NCBI GenBank assembly: GCA_949358305.1
Contig: OX442316.1
Span: forward strand, 6,200,001-6,264,000
Direction of reading: 5' to 3'
DNA: 64,000 bases
Source of the DNA: Strigamia acuminata
Taxonomy: Eukaryota > Arthropoda > Chilopoda > Geophilomorpha > Linotaeniidae
In this document: positions 11,081 to 22,700 of the stretch, piece by piece
Position numbering within the stretch: position 1 is the first letter of the stretch
Layout of the letters: every line of letters starts with the position of its first letter
The notes under the pieces: model-generated
What the model was told of the DNA's origin: nothing
Database searches by the model: none
The model's input: only the letters and a program-made list of their open reading frames with translations
Position numbers and translations under genes: made by a program

Positions 11081-11481
11081 AGCAATAACTACAATTCATT
11101 TTTCAAGTAAGAAATTATTATTTCATCCAATAATCAATGTGGGCATGCGAAAAAACTGGAGAAATCCTCTGTCAATAAGTTAATTTTTAATTATCATTTG
11201 ATATCAATTTCAATTGAATAAACCAATAATTCACATACCGGTATTCTTCTGAATACATTAAGTTGCAATGTAACTGGATTAACAAAATAAATTGTTTATC
11301 TTAAGTGGATAAGAAATTTACACTTTTGATATTATTGATTCAGTTGGTGTTATATTACTCAACTTGCAGTTTTTGTACAATCTACAAAATTCATTCATTG
11401 TTTAGGTTGCGGAAAGGACAATACGCCTGTAGCCAGAATTTCTCCCGGTGTCGATGCATTTCCAAATGAATTTCCATGGCT
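11010..11481 (+). pseudogene. Serine-protease pseudogene, 5' part
   Basis: By comparison with the intact genes at 36104 and 51168, exon 1 starts at ATG 11010 but is broken by the fold-back duplication, which creates a TGA. Exon 2 has lost most of its length together with its donor. Exon 3 is readable: CGKDNTPVARISPGVDAFPNEFPW, that is, the cysteine before the activation site and the start of the protease domain. It is interrupted at 11481 by the LTR element. The 3' part resumes at 23821. Confidence 0.85.
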
Positions 11482-12440
11482 TGCTGCGATCCGGGTTTTT
11501 ATCCACTTAATTTCTAATAAATTAAGCAGAAACCGCAGGTGAATGCTATAAAAGACTTACAATCGGCGGCCTTAAATTATCTAGGGGTTAAGTTTAAGGA
11601 AAAGAAATAAAAAGACAGTTTTATTAATAAAAATCACAAATATGTATTTATTCGTTTAAATTACAATGACTAGTTAAAAATATCACAATGGCGACAAGTC
11701 GCGAAATGAAATGAGCGGGAACAATGGAAGGGCTTGCAACGACTGTTGCAAGCTACAAAGCGCTAAAATGGCGCTTAAACAACACACAGTTGTTAGGCGA
11801 AGGCGAATTGTCTTCGTTTGCTGAACTCACGAACGATGGTCGAAGACGATGGTTCTCGTGGGCTCCTTCTACGGCTCGTGCGACGGCTCGGCGGCGGTGG
11901 TTGACGGCTGTAGGCGTCCGGCTCTCGTACGATGGCGGTGGCTGTCGTTCGCGCGGCAGCGACGGCGATGGTTCACGATCGTCGGGAAACTTCTTCTTCT
12001 CGTTTGCTGGAATTAGCTACGGCTAATTCAAGCAGAATTGCTGGCTTTGTGCTTTGGGTGGCACAAAGATAGCAGGTGAAACTGAGTTACAACGGTCCTC
12101 TATCAATACGTATTGTCGGAGCAGATATCGCAGTGATGTTGAGGTTGTTGTTGTATTTTTCAGAGTCCCGATTTGAGCCAAGGCGTGAGCCCAGCACGCT
12201 TCAATATTGCGCAGAAAACCTGCGCACTTAGCTCAAATGGGTGCAACTAGTGGTTATTACACCATATTGCACCATAACGGCTAATAACCGTTTTCACCCC
12301 GGACAACCTGGGGTGATATGTGCCTAGAGAGGATTTCTCCCCTCGGTCACATGATCTGACTTGGCGTGTGCCACAGTCAAATTAATTAGAAGACAATTAA
12401 TTTTATCTTCTAAGTTGGTGAATATTTTGAGATCACCACA
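11482..12440 (-). repeat. 3' LTR of the gypsy-type element
   Basis: 959 bp, TGCTGCG...CACCACA as read on the plus strand. Same length and, on reading, same sequence as 22862-23820. The 100-residue plus-strand frame inside is not supported as a gene. Confidence 0.95.
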
Positions 12441-12455
12441 CATCCCCCCATTTAA
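12441..12455 (-). promoter_or_regulatory. Polypurine tract
   Basis: On the minus strand TTAAATGGGGGGATG lies directly next to the 3' LTR, as expected for the RNase-H-resistant primer of plus-strand DNA synthesis. Confidence 0.8.
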
Positions 12456-12492
12456 GACGAATCTTACATGGAGAGAAAATGAACGAACCAAT

Positions 12493-15137
12493 TTATGATT
12501 CGTCCATGTTCTGAGTTCGCTCAGGCGTCAACGGGCGCATCATGTCCGTGGCGTCGTCCCTCGGATTGGACCGCTCGTTAACCGTACACAGGTCGCGACC
12601 TGCGTTTGGTCCGGAGACCATTCCAGGGTTGACATGAAGCCAAACCTGGATGATTCTTGCCGAATTCGCTCGGTTGAAAAATCCCAGCGCCGCAAACTCT
12701 ATCGGATCCTCTGGCGCTAATCGGGCTCTCAGGAGTCGATCATGGAGCACCGATGGTGGGCTTAACACCCGAATGTGGTCTTCGAGCCACATAAACACCT
12801 GCCTCGACAACTTGTGGTTGTTGCTAAGCAGTGTTCGCGTATCCGGCGTCAAATAGAAGTGCGGATACAGGCGCATCAGGGTCTTGAAAGCCGACTCTTT
12901 CTTCAGCGGCTTGACCTTCGTCTCCGGCTTGGCTGGCGGCGGCGGCGGCGGACGTGAGTCTTCCGTCGTGGCATCGTCGAAATGGCTCGGCGAGCCCAAG
13001 AAAACCAACGCGGGTGCGGAGGTTGACGAGGGTGTGACGCCTCGTCCCTGCGCTCGACCAACTCCGGTGAGCTTACGGGGTTCGACTGCCCGTTGAACTC
13101 CGGCTGGAGTTTGAGAACTTCCGGCGTTCTCCGGCCAAAACGAACATCCAGCGCCCTCTTGGGCCGACTGGAAAACAGCTAGTGACGCAGCTGCTGTGGC
13201 GCTCGTAACTGGAAGCGGTGTTCTTCCGGCCATTTGCGCCGTGGCCTTCGCAAAGGACCACTCGGTTCGCAACCGAACGGCGGCCTCTTCTTCGGTCTCG
13301 CCGTTTGCTACGACTTGCTTAATTAGCTCGGCCAAGATCGTAGGCGGATCGAGCCGGAGGTGGTACCACAGCTCGACTTTCTTCTCCGACAGGCCCATCG
13401 GCGCGGTCCAAAGGTACGTAATGGCCGCTAACGCCTGTCCTGGCGAAGGAAGAACACCAGGGTACAACACCCTAGTCATCCCCGGAATTAGCTGACGCTG
13501 AAAATCCATCAGGCGGGGATCATCAATGGTCTTGATGTCTGAGAGCTCTAGCCTTTCAGCCAATCTCTGCCAGTCCTTCTGCGACTCGGCGATCTGGGCG
13601 CTTTGATACGCGTCCAGCTTTTGGAGCACTTCCTGCTGCGCTCTAATGGGTTGCTGCTCGTAGCAGGTCCATTGTGGTCCGAATGACTCACTGAAAAATG
13701 GCCGGAGCTGCAGGTTGCTAACTCCAGCCGGCAAGCGGGAAACATATCCATGTTCGGGCAAGCGGCTAGCGTGTCCAGGTACAGGCACGCTACAGTCGGG
13801 AGAGATATCACCGACAACACGTCTCATGGCGTATGGAGTAGCCGGGTTGTCCACTTTGAACGTGGAGGCGGTTCGGCTACTTCGAGCGGACTGGATTGTG
13901 GAGTCCGATTCGAAACTCAGCGAGGACGACGAGCCAAACGTCTCTGGTGTCCGTCCTCGTCGCGACTGCGGGCGTAGTGGCTGTGCTTCAGTCGAGTATG
14001 GGCGCGATCGCCTTTGTCGCTCCTCTCGATCGCGGCTCGATTCGCGGAACATCGGTCGGATTGGAACCGGCGGAGGGAGTTGCCCCACCCTCAAATCCTC
14101 GTCTTGCGGCGGAGGATTGATGGCCGCTGGGGCCGGAATTTCATCTTCTTGATAAAAAGGGAGAGCGCAGCGCGCTTGCTCCTCTGCCTCCTGTTCTTGA
14201 GCCAGTTGTCGATTTTCGTCGACGCGAAGCTGCACTGCGGCAGCTCGGAGTGCTTTCGACGGGAAGAATCCCGGAAAATCGTTGAAACACCCGGCGAGCG
14301 CCAACTGATGGAGCTCGGTTTGTGTGACGGGAAATTGCGGGTTCCCGTCACGAACGGACTTGCGGTACCGTCGCACGACTTCGCGTTGTGTCGTTTTGAG
14401 GTTCTTCCTCAATTGGGTGAGAGCACCGTAATTAATTCCGGTACTCTTTAGCGCTCTTCTGCGCTCGTGACGCTCTCGTGGCGTCACTGGCCACTGGTTG
14501 TGTAGCAGCTCGGCAGCTAGTGGTCCTGGGGGGCTCTCGTCGAGCGTCCACTCGATTTCGTCGACACCGTCCACGTGAAGGCGCTCGATGAATCGACCTC
14601 TTGCTCCGAATCCTTGCAGAGCCGATCTGCTGAAGTCGTGGCGCAGCTTCCACCACGTGTTGTTCGCCGTCTTCAGTCTTCTGATTTTTTCGGGCAATGC
14701 CGCTCGAAAAATCAGCGGGTGCTGGGTCGGCACATGATCGGGGAGCGCAAACGGCGTCTCTCGATCCCTCTCGATCTATATTCGAAAAAATAAATAAATA
14801 AATTAGTTTATTTAAAAATAAACAAATAATTTCTTATTTGAAATATTTTTTTAAGCTTAGCGCTTGTGGCCGTGAGCCACTAAGGGATGTTGGTTGTCAT
14901 GGCAACTCCCTTTGCACATGCTGGAAGCACGTGACTTTTATAGCCGCCATTTTTATTTTTTAGCGGCTTGTGTTTGAAGTCAAGAAAAGTGAAATTACTC
15001 AATTTTTCTGACTGAAACACCAAGTGAAAATTATTTTAATAATTTACCCTCTGTTGTAACGATAATTGGACATCGTTACCGGCTCCTTCCATCGGCGTTT
15101 CCTCGTCCGCATGGAGGTTGACTTCGTCGTCTGCCAT
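12493..15137 (-). CDS. Third ORF of the LTR element, spliced, unknown function
   Basis: Exon 1 (15137-15048) encodes 30 acidic residues starting MADDEVNLH; exon 2 (14775-12493) follows a 272-bp intron with donor GTAAAT and acceptor TATAG. They join in phase 0 to about 790 residues. The long exon has no ATG of its own near its start, which supports the splice. The sequence is rich in Arg, Pro and Ser in the middle, with more ordered parts around WYHLRLDPPTILAELIKQV and FKTLMRLYPHFYL. There is no signal peptide, transmembrane helix or furin-like site, so it is not an envelope gene despite its position. Base composition is clearly more GC-rich than pol, hinting at a separate origin. It could be a second structural protein; I do not recognise it. 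Confidence 0.7.
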
Positions 15138-15479
15138 TCGTTTTCTTTTTCGCGTCGAAAAAGAAATTCTTTCGGCTAGAAAGAATTAATAAACTATATT
15201 AAATATATTTATCGAATTTTTCTTTCAGAAAAATAACTTACAGTTTGCTGAATCAATAAAAACTGTCGTGTGGTATCGGAGTCGATGCATCCACTTCGAA
15301 ACTTATCGGAAAAGTGGCTAAGTTCGTTGATTGGAGAAACGAACTTGTTTCGGTGACACCGAATGACGTCACAAATTATAACGCATTGTGAACGTTGTCA
15401 TTCGAGTGTGGACTACGAATGACGTCACGAGATTGCCCTCTCGGATCTTTTGGGTAAACCCAAAAGGTGAAAGTCAACG
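15138..15479 (-). promoter_or_regulatory. Leader between pol and the third ORF
   Basis: No long frame. On the minus strand an acceptor (TTTCTTTCTAG) lies upstream of the ATG at 15137, and a GTAAGT-type donor occurs near 15240. This suggests a spliced subgenomic leader for the third ORF. Confidence 0.4.
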
Positions 15480-18400
15480 CTATGTCTTGACTCGCGGAAC
15501 GCGAGATCTCAAGTTGTACTTTGACTTTCGCGAAGAACAATCCAACTTGTTTAGATTGTCATCAGCATCGTCTCCAATGTCAGATGAGTTATCTTCTTCA
15601 TTGTTTGAAATTTTCTCTTTTTCTAAAAACATTTCCTTTTCTAGATTTTCATCAAGAGAAACATTTTCAAGTCGCTGGTTTATTTCATCGACTTCGTTAT
15701 TTTTGAGTTTCGATTTTTCACTCGATTCCGTGTTTTCGACAGGAATTTTGGATAATTCAACATCATCCAAGGTATTAACAATATTTTTTGTTTTTTGACC
15801 CACTTCCTCCCCTTCCAGCCAAATTTCTTGGTTGAAAACGGGAAAGTACGGCATTAATTCAGTGCCGTGAACAGCTGGATAAATTTTATTATCGCTCAGC
15901 CGTCGAAGTTGAAAGGCGCCTCCTTGTAACCTTTTGACAATTACATAAGGCCCATTCCTTTTCGGTGAAATGCCTGCTGCTATTCCTTTAGCGGCATTTG
16001 AGAGAATATGAGACTCTCGCCAGACTAAATCATTTTGTCTGAAGTTATCGAATTTTTTGTCTGATTTTTCAGCTTCGACACGGCGTCTTAAATCTAAGAC
16101 GTGAGACATCATATGCTGATACGTCTCTGCAATTATTGTTTCTAATTTCTGAACATATAAATGCGGATTTTTTGGGTCAATGACTAAAATTCCTTCCGGA
16201 ATTCTTGGATCCCAAGGAATTCTTAATTCTCGGAAAAAATTTAAGAAAGCTGGAGAATAATCTCTGCCTCTTGTTACAGTTGTTCTTAAACTGAATGCAA
16301 ATTCGCGTAGATACTCGTCCCATTGGTCGTGAATATCTAAATAAATCGAAACTAAATATTTAATATCTCGATTGGTTCTCTCCACAGGATTGCTTTGTGG
16401 ATGATAAATCGATGTCGGTGTTCGCGACATGTCGAATTTTTTGCAAAATTCTTTATAGACCTGTGATCGAAATTGAGGTCCATTATCACTTATGATTTGT
16501 CTCGGAAATCCGAAAGTCATTGATAAGTGATAAATTGTATTGGCAACTTTTATTGCCGTTGGATTACACATTGGAAATAATTCTGGCCAATGCGTAGCGA
16601 CATCTACGATGACGCAAATGTGGGTATTGTTTCTTCTGGTTCTTGGTTTAGGACCAGACAAATCCACACTGAGGCAGTCAAATGGTCCAAATGGTCCAAT
16701 TTGAGCGCCTTCAATTTCGGTCTTTGATCTCGGCTTACATGCCTGACATCCTTGACAATGCTGAATAAAACGTGTAATATCACGTTTCATACCTTTCCAG
16801 GTATAAACTCTTCGAGTTCTGTACATTGTCCTCGCAATGCCTGGGTGGCCGGACAGTGGATGTCCGTGCATCAACCAAATGATTTTATAAATCAATTTTC
16901 TTGGCACAACAACTTTAAGTGCCCTACCATCCTCTCCTAGTTCATCGGTAGAGGTAGGATGATAATGGAGTAACATATCTTCTTCAATGAGATAGGTACT
17001 CGCGTGTCTTTCAAAATTTCTTCTTTGAAGACGAGTTACTATGTAACTTGGATATTGCTTATTTAATAAGTAATTGCGAATATATTGGCAAAATTCGTCT
17101 GCTTTTTGCTCTGCAATAATGTCATCTCTCGTTGGAGGATCACATTCCAATTGTTTAGCAATTTTAGCTGCAAATGCTTTAATTAAAACATTTGTTGTTG
17201 GCAGCTCGAATTTTTTAGCCATCATAGCTCTTAATTCGACGTCAGGGGTTCCTGACGGATCATGCATATTAATACAAAAATTGATTAATGCTTGATCATC
17301 TTCATTGACTATTATTGACTTGGGTAATTCGTTCAATTTTCCCATTTGCCAACTTCGGCAAGGAGATGGACAATATGATAATAAATCATCATTATCGCCA
17401 TCGTCTTCTGGTTCGTCAGGTGCGCTGACAGGTGCACGAGACAATGCGTCTGCTATTACATTTAGCGGACCTTTGACGTACTGTATTTCGAACGAATACG
17501 CCATCAGCTCCATTTGCCAACGAGCTAATCTGCCCGACGGGTCAGATAACGACATCAACCACTTAAGTGCTTGGTGATCCGTTTGTACAGTGAATGTAGT
17601 GTACTCTAAGTATGGGCGAAATTTGCGCAATCCCCATACTACTGCGAGACATTCCAATTCTGTCACAGTATAATTCTTTTCAGCGGGTTGCAAGCTTCTG
17701 CTTGCATACACGCATGGCATTTCGACTTCTTGGCCATCCACATTTTTCTTTTGTGTAAGGGCTGCACCCAACCCTTGTCTACTGGCGTCAGTATGAACAA
17801 TAAATGGCATGTACAAGTCAGGCATCTTCATTGTTTCAGCATTCGTAAGCAGGTCTTTTATTGCGTCAAATGCTGCTTGATGATGCAGTTCCCAATCGAA
17901 CTCCGCATCTTTCTTCAAGAGAGGCCTTAGTGGTTCTGCCACTGTGGCCAAATTCTTGATTAGGCGGTGAAAGAAATTCACCATGCCTAGAAATCTTTGT
18001 AATTCCTTAAGATTGGTAGGAGCCGGAAATTGCGTAATTGCAGCGACTTTTTTAGGGTCTACTGCAAGTCCTTCTACTCCTACTTTGTAGCCTAGAAAAA
18101 TTAATTCCTTTCTACAGAGATGCGTCTTGCCAGGATGCGCATGTAAATTAGCTTCTGCCAATTTTTTAAACACTATATCTAAATGTTTAATGTGTTCTTC
18201 GAACGATTTGGATACAACAATTATGTCATCCAAATATGCCCATGCAAATTTTCTGTAAACGTCACCCAAAACTTTTTCCATCAATTCTTGGAAGGTAGTT
18301 GGTGCGTTTACTAATCCGAAAGGCATGACTAAAAACATTAGTCTTCCCATTGGGCTCCAGAAGGCAGTTTTTTCTCTGTCTTCAGGTCGCAATTCTATCT

Positions 18401-19733
18401 GCCAATATCCCTTGGTCAGATCTATAGTACTGACCCACTCGAATTCTCCGATTTCTCGCAGAATTTCCTCAATTGTTGGCATTTGAGGTGGGTTGTACTT
18501 AGTATGTGTATTGATGGGGCGAAAATCAATGCACAAGCGTGGGTCGTTTCCTGGTCGCATGACTAGGACTGGCCGCATTCCGTAATCGCCTTCTGCTTTG
18601 ACGACCACGCCTTTGTCAATCATGTCTTGACAAAGTTGTCTGATTATTTCCCTTTTTTGAGGGTTTATGCTCTTAAAGGGGACACGGATGGGTTTCTCCG
18701 TGTCAAGCTCAATTTTGTGCTTAACCAGGTGTGTTTTACCTGGATCTTTAGAAATAATCCTTTTATGTTTGGATAACATTTTTTCTAATAATTTGGATTG
18801 ATCCAAATTTAAGTTAGCTTCTTCGACTAACTTCTGGATGAAATTCTCTTCATCAATTTTGCCTTGAGTTACACTTGCAGCGTAAGCTTTTGCGAAAGTC
18901 ACAAATGAGGAATCGGGTTCCTCTATCTTTTCCAAATACCGTTCCAACAATGCTTGTGGAATGTATGGCAAATCTGCATCAACAGGTTGCGTAAAATTCC
19001 AAGACATCGTCTGTGGATTAGGTTGGATTTTTAATTTATTCATAAAATCGCAACCCAATAGTACCATTGGATACTTATTTGGTATTACGATGAACGGATG
19101 ACGTAACGTGCCATGTGTCCATCGAAATGAAAGATGGATGGTTCCATCTGGAGTGACTTCTTCACTTGCCGTCGTAACTCTGACACCAGGTCCGATAGGT
19201 CGTAGATATTTTTCTAGACCTAATTGATTAATAACTGAAGTGGCTAGGAAGCTTTTATTTGCTCCTGAGTCCAACATTCCAGTTATTACACCTTTTAACG
19301 TTTCTAACTTTAACGTCGGAAGGTCTTGGCTGTTTGGTATTCCAGCCAGTTTGCACTCAAACTTGCGCAATTTATGATGAACTGTAATTGGAGGCTCCAA
19401 AGGCAATTCATCTAATAACTCATTGGTATCAAGAGTTGTAGCTGCAAATAACTTAATGCACTCCTCAATTCCAGGTGTCTCTGGAACTGAGCTTGGTCTA
19501 TCGTCTTTAACTTCGACTTTATCTTTAATATTGGAAGTGTCTTCTTCAGTCGGAGTTTCGCCGACAATCTCCTTTTTTAACTCAAGAGATTCTTTTTCTT
19601 TTAGTTCTGTTTGACGAATTAATTCATCAATAACTTCTCCAACATCTTCCATTATCTTCAGATTTTCATTCTCTGATTCCGATTTCGGAGGTGACGCAGC
19701 GTCCACTAGACCTGATGGATCTGCGTCTACAAG
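15480..19733 (-). CDS. pol: Pol polyprotein (protease, RT, RNase H, integrase)
   Basis: About 1,417 residues counted from the frameshift. An acidic leader is followed by the aspartic protease (MLDSGANKSF, near residue 155). Reverse transcriptase has FDIDLTKGYW-like, MPFGLVNAPTTFQ and YLDD motifs (roughly residues 370-520). RNase H includes HTDASRQGLGAAL and TDHQALKWL. Integrase has an HHCC finger (HPGI...CQGCQAC), a DDE core (SVDLSGP, SDNGPQF, HPQSNPVERTNRD) and a GPY-type module (NGPYVIVKRL) near the C-terminus. It has no separate start that would explain expression: the frame is entered by a -1 slip at the end of gag. The C-terminal 150 residues are acidic and low in complexity. All catalytic motifs look intact. 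Confidence 0.95.
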   Translation of the reverse strand, partial: LVDADPSGLVDAASPPKSESENENLKIMEDVGEVIDELIRQTELKEKESLELKKEIVGETPTEEDTSNIKDKVEVKDDRPSSVPETPGIEECIKLFAATTLDTNELLDELPLEPPITVHHKLRKFECKLAGIPNSQDLPTLKLETLKGVITGMLDSGANKSFLATSVINQLGLEKYLRPIGPGVRVTTASEEVTPDGTIHLSFRWTHGTLRHPFIVIPNKYPMVLLGCDFMNKLKIQPNPQTMSWNFTQPVDADLPYIPQALLERYLEKIEEPDSSFVTFAKAYAASVTQGKIDEENFIQKLVEEANLNLDQSKLLEKMLSKHKRIISKDPGKTHLVKHKIELDTEKPIRVPFKSINPQKREIIRQLCQDMIDKGVVVKAEGDYGMRPVLVMRPGNDPRLCIDFRPINTHTKYNPPQMPTIEEILREIGEFEWVSTIDLTKGYWQIELRPEDREKTAFWSPMGRLMFLVMPFGLVNAPTTFQELMEKVLGDVYRKFAWAYLDDIIVVSKSFEEHIKHLDIVFKKLAEANLHAHPGKTHLCRKELIFLGYKVGVEGLAVDPKKVAAITQFPAPTNLKELQRFLGMVNFFHRLIKNLATVAEPLRPLLKKDAEFDWELHHQAAFDAIKDLLTNAETMKMPDLYMPFIVHTDASRQGLGAALTQKKNVDGQEVEMPCVYASRSLQPAEKNYTVTELECLAVVWGLRKFRPYLEYTTFTVQTDHQALKWLMSLSDPSGRLARWQMELMAYSFEIQYVKGPLNVIADALSRAPVSAPDEPEDDGDNDDLLSYCPSPCRSWQMGKLNELPKSIIVNEDDQALINFCINMHDPSGTPDVELRAMMAKKFELPTTNVLIKAFAAKIAKQLECDPPTRDDIIAEQKADEFCQYIRNYLLNKQYPSYIVTRLQRRNFERHASTYLIEEDMLLHYHPTSTDELGEDGRALKVVVPRKLIYKIIWLMHGHPLSGHPGIARTMYRTRRVYTWKGMKRDITRFIQHCQGCQACKPRSKTEIEGAQIGPFGPFDCLSVDLSGPKPRTRRNNTHICVIVDVATHWPELFPMCNPTAIKVANTIYHLSMTFGFPRQIISDNGPQFRSQVYKEFCKKFDMSRTPTSIYHPQSNPVERTNRDIKYLVSIYLDIHDQWDEYLREFAFSLRTTVTRGRDYSPAFLNFFRELRIPWDPRIPEGILVIDPKNPHLYVQKLETIIAETYQHMMSHVLDLRRRVEAEKSDKKFDNFRQNDLVWRESHILSNAAKGIAAGISPKRNGPYVIVKRLQGGAFQLRRLSDNKIYPAVHGTELMPYFPVFNQEIWLEGEEVGQKTKNIVNTLDDVELSKIPVENTESSEKSKLKNNEVDEINQRLENVSLDENLEKEMFLEKEKISNNEEDNSSDIGDDADDNLNKLDCSSRKSKYNLRSRVPRVKT

Positions 19734-22700
19734 TTTTTTCGAAACATGTCAGTTATGATCTTGACTGCTTTTTCAAACTCAGCTGTTGACACTGGTTTGT
19801 CCTTTTTAGAGGAAGGGCAGTCTTTTTGCCAATGCCCTAATTTTTTGCATAAATTGCATGGATCAGTGGCAGGCGATTTCTTTTTTGTTGCTGCTGGTGA
19901 GGCAGAACGAGAACGAGCGTCATACCGGCGCTCAGGCGACACCGCAGGTGACTTTGAATTCCTTTCGGTATTCACCTTTGATGCGTCAAAAGAAACATTT
20001 TTTGGTTTCATTTTTGGCTTCCATTTGCCTGCAACGGGGTTATTTTTTGCTAACAACGCCGCTGCTTTGGCCAATAAAGCCAACGTCTCATCTCCTGCTT
20101 CCTCCTCCTCTTCAGCTTCTTCAGCTTCAGATGGCGGAGTTTCAGCTCCAGTTATATTGGCGTGTAACTTAGGGACTGAATGAGGATTTTTGACGTCCTT
20201 TTTGGAAGATTCTTTTTTCGAACTCTTCCCTTCCACTTCGTCTAGAAAGTCTTCGTAACTAGGTGGCTGCAACAATTTCAAACCATTAAAGGTTTCATTG
20301 TTTTGCTCAGCGAGTCTTTTCTCTCGCTTTAAGTACGCTGACCTTTCGCTATCTGTAAGGTAAGCTTTGTACTTTTCGTCAATGCGCAATTGATTGACCT
20401 CCATGAACTCGTTTAACTCGGAGAATTTCCCCGGGTCGGGAGCGTCCGACATCATCAGAATATTTTTACTATATTCTGTGAGACCAGCTCTAAACTGATC
20501 GTCTGCTGTTGCGTCAGTAACGGCATGTGGCATTCTGCCAAGCAGATTCTCTGCTCTTAGCATGTACGAATGTAAGCTTTCGCCTTTTCGTTGCTTAAGA
20601 CATCTCCAGAGCGTCTTGATGTCTTCGCTCGATTCACCAAATTTAAACATAAATTGTTTAACGAAGTCATCCCACTTCGTGAAGTCTTTCCTGCGAAACC
20701 ACTCCTTGACATCGCCAACCAGTATTCTTGGTACTAGATGGGCCAATGCACCTTCACAGCCAAAACTGTGAACCTTGCCTAGTTCAAATATTTCCAGCAA
20801 GAGGTTTGACCCTGCTTGCCAATTTCCATTATAGGCATGTGGGATAACTCGATCCCATCTAATGAACTTTTCATCTGTTGTTTGATGAGTCCATTTATCA
20901 GAAGTAAATTCATTTATTTTTTGCAAAATAATTTTATCCCTTCTGCTTTTTCGCTGTTGTTGAGCATTTTGCCTCAACAACTGGTCAATCTCATCTTTCG
21001 TGTAAAAATCGGGTCTTTGAGTTCTACTACGTGTTCTGTGACGAGATCGCCCTCTCACACTGGGATGTGAGGAATCTGTATCTGACGCAGATTCATGATT
21101 CGGATTTGGCGGCGGATCAGGGTCCGGAGGATCGTCGCCATCTGGCGGACGACGGTCTCCATTTGGTGGTCCCCTTCCATTTCGATTGCCATTCGAATTG
21201 TGGTCACGTGAGTGGCCACCTCCATGTCCATCTGAACTGTCTCCACCTGGTGGGTCACCACCTGGCGGATTTCCACGGTATCTCGGCCCATCACGGATGT
21301 CGTTATGACAATCTCGTTTCGGTGAGCCTTCTCGCGGATTATCGTGTGACCGTCCACGATCGTGTGGTTTCTCACGTTCTTTATTCTTTTTCGCCAGCAA
21401 TCCAATTAATTGGTCACTATTGCTAAAGAATCTATCCGAATTTTGCGGAACTTTTGGGGAATGATATTCGGTCGGGTCGGGTTGTCGCTTTCTCTTTTTG
21501 CGACTGTGATGACTATTACGGCTTCCACGACTACTGTGTGAGTCATCACTGTCAGTCCAACTTGATTGCCGACTGACTTTTGGTTTAGCTGATGTTAAAT
21601 CAATCAACTCAGGTGATTTGGAAGCACCTTTTTGCAAAACTGGGGCTGGCTTTGCAAAATTATCTTCGCCACAAACGTCTTGTACTTTTTGTACGACTAC
21701 TGCAAAGTTCTCTTGTACCGTCAATAGATCTGCGCGAAGAATTTCGTTTTCACGAGCTTGCGCAGCTAAGTCGGCACGTAATAACTGCTCTGCAGTACTT
21801 TGACTTTTGGCGGCTTGACCAGCATCAATTACGGACTGCTGTCGAGCGAGAAATACTTCATTTTCTCGTTGTGCTAATCGCTTAGCTCTTGCTGCTTGCT
21901 CTGCAGCATAATTCTCGTAATTTCGAGAAGTGGAGGGAATTACTTCCCTCGCTCGAACTGGGGCGGTTAGTTCGGCTGTCATTAAATTTGTGTTGGCTTC
22001 TCGCAAATTTGCGTTGGCCAATCTCAAATTTTCATTAGCAATTTCTAAATCTTTTTGTGCTTGATTTAGTTGCTCGAGCCTTTGTTGTTGCTCTTCGTCA
22101 GTAATTAGCCAGGAAGCTTTTTCCTGCTCTAATTGTAACAACTTAACATGGTCATTCGCACGTTGTTGTTTTAGTTCGGCATTTTGCTGCTGCATTTCTG
22201 CATGCATTCGCTCGAACTCTGCTTGCAAGCTTGTTCTGACGATTTCAACGTCTTTTTGGCTTTGTTTGCGAACCATAGCTTTGTGGATTTGTTCCACAGT
22301 CATTTCGCTAGTGACTTTTACTCCCTCGAGCCTAGCTTGCTCACGGAGTGCGTCCATCATGGTAACACGCACGGGAGAATAAGAAACTTCCATATTGGAG
22401 TTCTCAGAATCTTGCTGTGCTGCACCTTGAACCGGTGATGAATTCAGCGAGTGCTCTGCACTTGACGATTGAATTCGTAAATTCAAATCATCGTTTTGCG
22501 TCTTGGAACGGCCACTTCCAGTTGGATTGTTTAAGTCCAACTGGCCGCTGGGCGGGGATGGCTGTTGTCGCTCCAACGCTTGCGTGAATTCATTCACGAT
22601 TAACTGTGCCGAGTTACAGTTAGCTGTTTGATCCATGGCTTCAAACAGTTCTTGTGACTCAGTCACTTCTTGATCCACGGCTGGTAGATCGATCGCCACT

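Noticed and set aside
11724-12026. 100-residue frame, also at 23104-23406
   Set aside because: Lies inside the LTRs on the strand opposite to the element's genes; identical because the LTRs are identical.
12493-14775. Envelope gene of an errantivirus-like element
   Set aside because: No signal peptide, membrane helix, cleavage site or cysteine pattern of an envelope protein.
19746-22438. Several plus-strand frames over gag and pol
   Set aside because: Antisense shadows of well-supported minus-strand coding regions.
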